NCBI RefSeq assembly: GCF_001411555.2
Contig: NC_049901.1
Span: 44,024,802-44,088,801, forward strand
From: Juglans regia
Lineage: Eukaryota; Streptophyta; Magnoliopsida; Fagales; Juglandaceae
Direction of reading: 5' to 3'
Length of the DNA: 64,000 nucleotides
The notes beneath the pieces are model-generated. The model saw only the letters and a program-made list of their open reading frames with translations, searched no databases and was not told the DNA's origin. Shown piece after piece: positions 56,450-64,000 of this stretch; within the stretch, counting starts at the first letter, position 1, and the number at the start of each line of letters is the position of its first letter. The position numbers were made by a program, and so were the translations under genes.

Positions 56450-59095
56450 GTAGACGGCGTTATTGCATTTATGCTGATCATGAAGTAATTATAAGCAGCA
56501 TCTGATCTATTAGAGAATTAGCCGGCTCGATCGCCAGTTTGCAAGATTAATTAGCTTATATATAGAATAGGTTTGCTTGCCTAGATGAGATACAGACTAT
56601 CTCATTTGAGCTGTACTTTATTTTTTATCTACCTATCCAAACGGTTCAATACAAAATTTTATTTTATCACTAATTTTTCAACCATTGCTACATTAACCAC
56701 TACAACAGAAGTGGTTTTTTGGGACGAAAATTTTTGTCCCAAAAAATTGAAATTTCGTCTCAAAATATTTCTTGGGACAAAAATAAAAAATCTTTCTAAG
56801 GTTGTTCCAAAAGATATTTTAGGACGAAAATATCAATTTTATCCCAAAAAATATCTTTTGAGACGAATTTGAGCAAAACCGTTCGATCGCGTTCGAACAA
56901 AATATTTTTTTGGGGATGATTGAATTTCATCTCAGAATCACGTTCGAACTGTATAAACTTGACGTTCAAATGCTAAATATGTTCAAACACGTCCTTCGTC
57001 ATTAGTCGATCAATACCAGTTCTTTCGACCAAATAGGAATGAAGAAACGTTCGAACAAATAATTTGATGGTCATACAGTCAAATATGTTTGAACGTATTG
57101 AGTAAAATGTTCAATCGGACCATGATAGGATCGAACGATTTGTTATAAGATGACATTTGAACGTTTATTTCATGTTAGAGGATTTCGTTCGAACAGTTTC
57201 AAGTACTATTTGAATGTTTAAGACTGATTACATTTGAATGTTCTATGTCAATGTTCGAATAGTTTTACTTATTTTATTTGAAAGTTTTTAGTCGTTCGAG
57301 CGATAACTATTTTATTTTACCCAATAATGAAAAACCAAATAGACATATATAATATTTAAAAAGTTACATTACAATTTGTTCAATACCCATAAAATTAGTC
57401 TAATAAGTATGAACTATATAAATAAAACAGTAGTACTAGCATTCTTCGTATAGAAATAGATCCCAAAATCTGTACGTATAATGTAAATTAGTTGCATGGA
57501 GGCTTTTCGCACGATTGTGAGGAAATCGATGCCGGTGGCTAGGCTTGCGACAACACATGACGGTAAGGAGGTGGAGAAAACAGAGAGTAGAGTCAGGATT
57601 GGGGCGCACGACGATGGATCGAGAGAAAGGAGGGGATAGTCAGCCGATGAGGTATGGTGGCTCACTCATGGTGCGGCTTCGTTGTTGCCATTCACAGGAC
57701 ATCTTAGGACAGTGGAGGGTGAGAGAGATCAAGATGGAGATGTTGAGAGAAGGAGAGAGAGGATTTGAGAGGGAGAAGGGGTTTGTCGCCAGCTAGGTGT
57801 GATGGCGTCGTGGTACTATCGATGGCAGCAGCGCGGGCTAGTTAGGAGGCTTGCTGGGTGGTCATAGCAGTGGATGACGCAAGTGGGGGAGGAGGGGAGA
57901 AAAAAGAAATGAGAGAAAGAGAGGGATTATGGTTTTTGTCTCAAAACTACGTAGTTTTGAGTCTTTCGCTTTAGAAAGAAACTTATTAGTTAAAAAATTG
58001 CCGCAATAAGTTTCGGCGACAATTCTATCGCTGCAAAATTTGTTGTTATTTTTCGTCCCTTACCCAACGGGTTCTATTGCGGCGACAAAAATTCACCACG
58101 AAAAGTCAAATTTGTAGCATTTTCTCTATGTCGCTGAAAATAAAACACTGCTACAACAAAAAATCATTTTTTGCAACTAAATTTCCATCGTCTGAATTGA
58201 ATTTAGCCGCAAATACACTAAAATCGTCGTAAAAGATCAAAATATCGATACACAAAGTTTGGAAATTGTTCACAACGAAATAAAAACTAAATTTGCTACA
58301 ATGATTTTGCTTGCACTAAAATAAAGTATTCAGAAATAATGTACTATCAGCAACGATTACTATTACAGCGAATATGAAATCGCTAGAATAAGCTTGCTTA
58401 TTTCTTGTAGTGGATAGATCAGAATAAATGTACACGATAATGTTAATTAATATTTTGGCCAAAATTCTCTAGCCACAAGATCACGTAAAATTATTCCGCC
58501 CCCTTCTTCAAGTTTTTGGACAAGGATCGATCTTTTCATGCCATTTCACTAACTTTTCGCTTTGCAGCGCCAAACAAGCTCTTCCATTTATATATTTCTC
58601 TGTGTTTTAATTAATTCATCAGTTTTATTTATATACATACGTACGGTTAATTTGATTCCATATGTCGTATATCACCAATTCATATGCTAGATACATGATG
58701 CGTGTTACAATTTTAATTTTTACCAATAATTAATTTCTTCAAACCTTTAATTAATATATTTTTAGAGTGCCTAAAAAAAGCAGGTGGACCTCATGAAGCC
58801 AAATGACTTCGTCCTGACCCTTAATTTCTAACTATGACCACGTATGAGTCCGACAAAAACTCATGCATGCATGCGAAGTGCATGGAATTAATTAAGTACT
58901 GTAGACACTATTTTTAGCTCAACGTATAACCATTTTGCTGTAAAAATATTCCATACACCCTGTGATCCAGATATTATATAATGATCATCAGCAAACTCTT
59001 TGAGACACACCTTACCAAGAGGTTAGAACCAACTCCAAGTCCAGGAAACCAAGAGAGAACGATCGACCTTTACAGTACGTACATACGTCGTTATA
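56450..59095. other. Repeat-rich intergenic DNA with CACTA-type ends
   Basis: CACTACAACAGAAG (about 56699) is a left CACTA-like terminus and CTTATTTCTTGTAGTG (about 58396-58411) a right one. The flanking trinucleotides do not match, so they may belong to different elements. Between them lie 'gggacgaaaatttttgtccc' repeats, GTTCGAACG-type repeats (56880-57300), a GA-rich, GC-rich block (57540-57930) and 'gcggcgacaaaaattcaccacgaaaa' motifs. The upstream region of the RALF-like gene is at the right end. No other gene is seen. Confidence 0.45.
58973..58981 (+). promoter_or_regulatory. Putative TATA box of the RALF-like gene
   Basis: ATTATATAATG, about 140 bp before the ATG. A start near 59005-59010 would leave a 5'UTR of about 110 nt. 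Confidence 0.4.
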
Positions 59096-59119
59096 CGATA
59101 CTAGTACTACTTAAATATA

Positions 59120-59353
59120 ATGGTAATGTCTAAAGGAGCTGTTATTTGTCTGATCTGCATGTTCATGTTGGTCTGCGGGATTCTTGTTGGAGATACAGAT
59201 GCATCTACACTCAAATATGGACCTATACGATCGGGTGATATTCCTCCTAACTGCAATCTGCATTCGGACGATCCGTCTTGCCATGAGACGCCTGCAAATG
59301 GCGGCAAAAAAGGTTGCGAAAAGGAAACTGATTGCCGACCAATGGAAAATTAA
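59120..59353 (+). CDS. RALF-like secreted peptide precursor, 77 aa
   Basis: A single-exon frame from ATG 59120 (a second ATG at 59126 is an alternative) to TAA 59353. Residues 1-28 form a signal peptide. The mature part contains YGPI (33-36) and GDIPPNC, and four cysteines at 45, 54, 66 and 72. The last pair has the C-x5-C spacing and basic-Gly-Cys context (KKGC...CRP) of rapid alkalinisation factors; the first pair is C-x8-C. PAN precedes the second pair, as in RALFs. RALF peptides are secreted ligands of FERONIA-type receptor kinases that alter apoplastic pH and growth. Odd points: no RRxL site for subtilase processing, no YISY motif, and Gly-Gly where most members have Pro-Tyr. It therefore resembles the short, propeptide-less RALF types. 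Overlapping frames on both strands are shadows. Confidence 0.72.
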   Translation: MVMSKGAVICLICMFMLVCGILVGDTDASTLKYGPIRSGDIPPNCNLHSDDPSCHETPANGGKKGCEKETDCRPMEN

Positions 59354-62300
59354 GATCGAATTAGTGATTAAGATTATATATTATATAATTAATTACAAAA
59401 TATAAAGAATAAAGTATGTACTGCTGACGACTTTTTGGTCGTCGGACATCATTTCATGGCGAAAGGTTCATTGTATTTTTCTAGCAACATGGTTGGTAAC
59501 ATCAAGAAAGTATTATTTCCACCATCTTATGTCTTGGAAAAAAAACTTGTGAGAAATAGACAAATTTGTTGTTGTGAGTGTAACAGCCCGCTAGAAATTC
59601 ATTGTTGGAATTTTTATTAACTTTAGGAATCTCGTAAAAATCCCATAAGTTTTTATGAATCGATCAATCGCATAGGTTTTAGTCTATCAACATAGTCAGT
59701 ATTATCACTCACTATGGTGCTAGAAATATGAGTTTTATTTTTTTGAGGTGGTTTGAAGTGTCAGAATGCATTATGGTCCACGCCATTAGACTTAGTGGAT
59801 TATATAGAATTTTATGACGCAATATCCTATTTTCATAATTCCGGACGAAACATCTGTTGAAAATTGTGAAATTATTTTTAGGGGCACTTCGAGGTTGAAT
59901 TTCGGTATAATATTTTCATTGTAGGTTAATATGAATATTTAGAAATTTTTAGTGTTAAGTTTATGATTCACTTTTTCGGAGTGAATAGTAATCTCGGTAA
60001 GCGCACTAATTGTAGTGTTTCAAAATCACAGTGTGGAATGTCCAAATTAGATTAGAGAAATTTTATTTGGACACTTGGCAAGATCTTAACCACACTTAGT
60101 GAGTAATATTAGACACCTGGTACCATGAGGAACGTTTGATGAATTTGAAGGAATCAAGCTGTGAAATCATGTTACTTAAGCAAAACTTTGTTTCATCTGA
60201 TCAACCATATTGTGCCAGACCAAAGAGGTTTTCAATCCTAGTGAAACCCTAAATGGTGGGAATCCAATTGAAAGCCCAAAAGTTTTGTTGAAATCGAAAC
60301 CCTAAACGGTTTCCCCAAAACCCTAAAGTTGGCCTCTAAACATTTTCTAATCCGATTTCTAGCATTGTGTTTAATCACTTGATTAAATCACTTCCACATG
60401 CTATTAATCCTTCAAATTTGTGTTAGAACATCATTATCCAACCTTGTTAACCTTGAAAAATTGATTGGACCGAGTGATATTGGATTTGGGCTTGATAGCA
60501 ACCCAAACCCTCTTTAAACCCCAAAATTTAGGCCCATTCGGTTTAGGGCCATTAAGGCCCACGGATTTGGTCACCATAGGATTGCTTCATGGCTAAGTTT
60601 TGTACCCCCACTTGGCTGGCCAGATCTTTACAAGAAGGGCCTAGAAGGTTCTTGAAAGACAAAGCTAAAGGGTCACCTCACTCATTCACTCTCACACTCC
60701 ACCTTGAGAAAAGATCTTGGTCTGATTTTTATGAGAAGAAAAGGCCAACACTCAACTATTCCTTCAGTCCTATCACTTTACATAGCTTGTGTAAGTAGCT
60801 CTCCAGTCCACTTCCCACGAAAAGCAGCTCCCCTTTACACTTTTCCTTCATAGAACACAAAAGACACTCTCGGACAGTTTTTCGTACCTCTTTTGAACGC
60901 CTGTTTCGAAGCTTTTGTAAGTGTTTTCTAGCAAAATTTCCTTCATAAAAGTTATTTCTTTTGGAGTCTAGTTTACGTGGATACCTTATTAGTTCCATTT
61001 GGAGGTCCTTTGGTCGGTAAAAAGTTGTTTAGACTCCAGAAAGGTCATTCTAGGCGATAAACTGGAGAGTGTGTTATATTTTGGAGTTTTTGACCAAGCT
61101 AATGAATAGATCTTGGTCCGAAATTTTTATGGAGTTAACATGTGTATATGATTATTGGTTGAGAATTTGTTGCATGATTAAATGTTTTGGTGAAATATTT
61201 TCTTAGGTCTAGAAACTTAGAAACTGGAAGAGGAAAAGCAGTTTCTGTTTTGAGAAAGTTTAAATCTTTTATGGTTTAATCTTATTCCAATGGCTTTGAT
61301 ATTTTTATTGGAAGATCCTTAGCATCTTATATACATTCAGATATTTGGTTAGGCCAAAGTGATGATGTTCTTGGCTAAATTAATGTTTTGGGTGATGTTT
61401 AACCATGTGATGTTGAGTTTGAAGCTTGGATCTGTTTTAGGACACCTTTTTAAACCATGTGATGTTTTGGTTTGAAGATCACTTCTTTATAAGTCATGGA
61501 TCAAGAGGTTGATCAAAACAAGTTAGAAACAAAATTCTGTTTTGAACTTAGAAAAAAAACCAAAAAGTTCAAGTATGGTTTTAATGATTTTGATGATATT
61601 TGTTCATGATTCAAAACATGATTATTCTTAAGAATATGTTATGAGTATAGTAGATGAAAAATTTTGGTTTAATCATGAATTTTGAAATTTGAAAGAATTA
61701 CAACAAAATAAAAGGAAATAGCCTTTGTAAGTTTCGGCCCTATAAAGTTTTAATGGTTGTGTTTAGTTTTAAATTTTTTTGAATTGATATTTGAGCTTAG
61801 GACAAAATTTACATAAGGTATGTAAATTTTGGTGATTTTTGGAGTTAGGATACAAAATCCTTAACTTAGGGGTAAAATGGTCATTTTCTCACATGTAGAG
61901 GGTAAAATGGTAATTTTACTCGAAATTGATATTTCTCCATATTCCTAATTGTTAGTGATTAATTTCTAATTTTTAGAAACCGCTACTTTCAGTTTCTCGT
62001 GATCGCACTTGAGTTTTGTCTCAAAGCGAAGATCGAGGTAAGTTAGCTTTTAACTATCTATCAGTTTAATGTGTATGAGTGATAAGTAAGGGAACTAAAT
62101 TGTATATATATGCATGTTATCATATGTGTCATGCCAAATCATTACATATTTATCTGTTACACATAATTTATTCTGTCATGAATTATTCATCTGTTATACA
62201 AGATATTCAGTCACGTATTGCTATACATTGCAAGTATGTCATGTTAAGTATGCCATCTGTTACATGTATTTCATGTCACGTAATATTCACTGTCACATGT

Positions 62301-62699
62301 TACGCCATGTTAAGAAATATTGTCTATTACATGGTTTGCTATGTTACGAAATGTTGCTTGTTACATGTATGCCATGTTATAAAATGTTGTTTGTTACATT
62401 TATGTTTCAAAGTATGTCATGTTTGTCGTCTTACGTTCTTTTCACGTTACGCTACGTCAAGATTTCTGTCTTTTATGTCACGTTCATGTTACGTCACGTT
62501 ACGAAATGTCATATCTGCCAGTTAAGTCATTCATGTTAATCACGACCCTAAGCGCTAGGATGAGGTAATATCCTAGTGGAACTCCTTTGTTCACGCTGGA
62601 GTGTCTAAATAGGTGTGAAATTCCCTAAATTGACAAAGTACAGTCATCAGGTTGCGAATGGGGCCTAACTAACGTCGATGGTGCCACACATTATGTTAC

Positions 62700-62865
62700 G
62701 TGTGTCCACAGCAAGTGTGGCACAAACAAATAAGTCATGGAGCCACAACAACTGTGGAGCATGAAGTGTGGGGCCACAACAACTGTGGAGCATACACTAC
62801 GTGAGACACAGCAATTGTGACACGTAGAATACGTGGGGCCACAACAACTGTGGAGTACGTATTAA
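62700..62865 (+). repeat. Array of small palindromes (CCACA-n5-TGTGG) in the solo LTR
   Basis: CCACAACAACTGTGG occurs three times (about 62742, 62773, 62839), with variants 'ccacagcaagtgtgg' (62706) and 'acacagcaattgtgac' (62806). Each can fold into a short hairpin; the units are spaced about 31-36 bp apart. Confidence 0.8.
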
Positions 62866-63069
62866 CGCACTCACAGCTGGTATAGAAACCTGTGATGTGA
62901 TGCGGTAATCGGCAAGGACACACGGCTCAAGGGGGCCTGTGTAGCCCCCATATGGTCACTTTAATGATTAAGTCTATTGAATAAGATTCCAAGTTCAAGT
63001 CATGTTTCACATTATATTATGTTCAAGTTTACGTTCACGCAATCATGGTAATCCCATGAGACAAGAATA

Positions 63070-63260
63070 TGTTCCAAGTTCATGTTATGTTATGTTCACG
63101 TTTACGTTATGTTTCAAGTTCACATTTATGTTATGTCATGCTCAAGTTCAAGTTCAAATTATGCATGTTCATGTTCATGCTATGTTTCAAGTCCATGTTA
63201 TGTTCCAAGTTCACATTCATGCTATGTTTCAAGTCCATGTTATGTTTCAAGTCACGTTCA
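63070..63260 (+). repeat. Degenerate tandem repeats of 'tatgtttcaagttcatgt' type
   Basis: The phrase 'ttatgtt.caagtt.a.gtt' recurs about eight times. For example 'catgctatgtttcaagtccatgttatgtt(c/t)caagt' is present twice (63177 and 63220). A similar but looser pattern of 'tgttac(a/g)t' is at 62120-62500. Confidence 0.7.
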
Positions 63261-63886
63261 TGCTAAGCTTCAGTTTCAGTTTAAGTTATGCCAGTTATGT
63301 TATGTTGTATGTCAAGTTATGCTATGATTACTTATGATTTGATTATGCATTCATGCTTTTACTGCCATGCATGCATCATTAACCTGTGTGGAAGTTTCTT
63401 GTTAACTTGCTGAGATTTGTAATCAAATCTCATTGTGGTAGTCCCAACTACCATTCCTCCCGAATGGTAGATTTTGCTACAAGATCTGAAGGAGAACCGG
63501 GAATCGACCAACTGGAAATGGTCGACTAAGCGATGGTGTGACATAGATGGTAGTACAGCAGTTACCTCAGATTACTACTTGTATTTGTGGAGTTCAATCT
63601 CCAATACTCTTTTGATCACAACCATTTTGGACTAGTGTTGTGATCTCAGTTGTTTAGTACGTCATTATGTATGAAGTATGTTTTAAGTATTTGGGATATT
63701 TCAGTTTGGTGCATAGTATTGCTGAAGAAATAAATTATTCGCTGCGAATATTGCATAATACTAGATGCATGTTAGGAATATTGCATCTTATATGTTATGA
63801 ACAGGGGCAAGTAACCTTGTGTTGCATGTCTCGACGCTTCAAATGTCCGTCCGATCCCAAGCGGAATTTGGGGGCGTCACAGTGAG

Positions 63887-64000
63887 TATTTGAATTCACC
63901 ACCTTATGGCTGGGTTGGTCGTCGACATGAGGGGGACTCACCGGTGGTGGTGGTGAGGCTTCGGCGCACGACGGGGCCGGGCTGGGCTGAAGGAGGATAG
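63887..64000 (+). repeat. GC-rich repeat fragment at the right edge
   Basis: 'ggctgggttggtcgtcgacatgagggggactcaccggtggtgg' resembles the GC-rich units at 44.4-44.7 kb. It continues the sequence interrupted by the solo LTR and runs off the window. Confidence 0.5.

Larger units (their letters stand above)
59574..63886. mobile_element. Solo LTR, 4.3 kb, Ty3/gypsy-like, with 5-bp target duplication
   Basis: The LTR is 59579-63881, beginning TGTAACAGCCCGCTAG and ending TTTGGGGGCGTCACA. The direct repeat GTGAG flanks it (59574-59578 and 63882-63886). TG..CA ends, no polyprotein and no second copy in the window identify a solo LTR. The length is within the range of long-LTR plant gypsy elements (Tekay/Del-like, inferred). 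Inside are a T/A-rich 5' half and a palindromic-repeat block (62700-62860). Two stretches of 'atgtta/acgtt/caagtt' degenerate repeats (62.1-62.5 and 63.0-63.3 kb) produce open frames in several registers that are not genes. Confidence 0.88.

Noticed and set aside
56699..58411. A single 1.7-kb CACTA element with CACTACAA...TTGTAGTG ends
   Set aside because: The bases after CACTACAA differ between the ends and the flanking 3-mers do not match, so the ends may come from two elements.
62079..62539. Cys/Met/Tyr-rich frames of about 140 codons
   Set aside because: They arise from degenerate 'atgtta' repeats in the solo LTR and are open in two frames at once.
1..64000. CRISPR arrays, bacterial operons, riboswitches
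   Set aside because: The window is plant nuclear DNA; no regularly spaced identical repeats with unique spacers were seen.

Overview
This is a 64-kb piece of plant nuclear DNA, almost certainly from a woody eudicot. Genes carry GT..AG introns, introns and intergenic DNA are very AT-rich, poly(AT) and GA/CT microsatellites are common, and LTR retrotransposons, hAT and CACTA elements and several MITE families fill most of the space. The recurring foldback MITEs made me think of Fagales (perhaps Juglandaceae), but that is a weak inference. There is no bacterial or organellar signature, no CRISPR array, and no rRNA or convincing tRNA gene.

Layout. 0-1.1 kb: first exon of a tetraspanin-like gene on the minus strand that leaves the window on the left. 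3.2-6.7 kb: dead fragments of a cytochrome P450 (CYP89-like) and of a LINE (zinc finger plus RNase H), both minus strand. 11.1-16.7 kb: a complete five-exon GDSL esterase/lipase of the LTL1/cutin-synthase-like type, plus strand. 17.0-20.7 kb: a solo LTR with a 5-bp target duplication, holding a nested 714-bp hAT element. 21.6-22.3 kb: an intronless conserved plant gene of unknown function. 23.9-26.0 and 39.0-42.8 kb: two three-exon GDSL esterase/lipase genes on the minus strand, clearly tandem paralogues, now separated by a decayed Ty1/copia element (32.6-38.2 kb, with its own nested hAT MITE) and by a gene-fragment chimera (30.4-31.7 kb) joining Mn-superoxide dismutase exons to TOPLESS exons. 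45.5-48.6 kb: a hAT element with a decayed transposase, inserted in an older MITE. 48.9-52.6 kb: a TRIM-like element, foldback MITEs and a broken plant membrane-protein gene. 53-58.4 kb: CACTA-like repeat DNA including a DNA-primase large-subunit fragment. 59.1 kb: a small secreted RALF-like peptide gene. 59.6-63.9 kb: a second, 4.3-kb solo LTR with a perfect 5-bp target duplication.

Likely functional genes are few: three GDSL hydrolases, the RALF-like peptide, the unknown single-exon gene and the partial tetraspanin. The two GDSL types are different subfamilies: the plus-strand gene has five exons and the cutin-synthase-like C-terminal tail, while the minus-strand pair has three exons with conserved intron phases. 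All three have signal peptides and the complete SGNH catalytic residues, which fits secreted lipid or ester hydrolases acting at the cell wall or cuticle. Exon boundaries were read by eye from splice signals and family conservation, not from transcripts.
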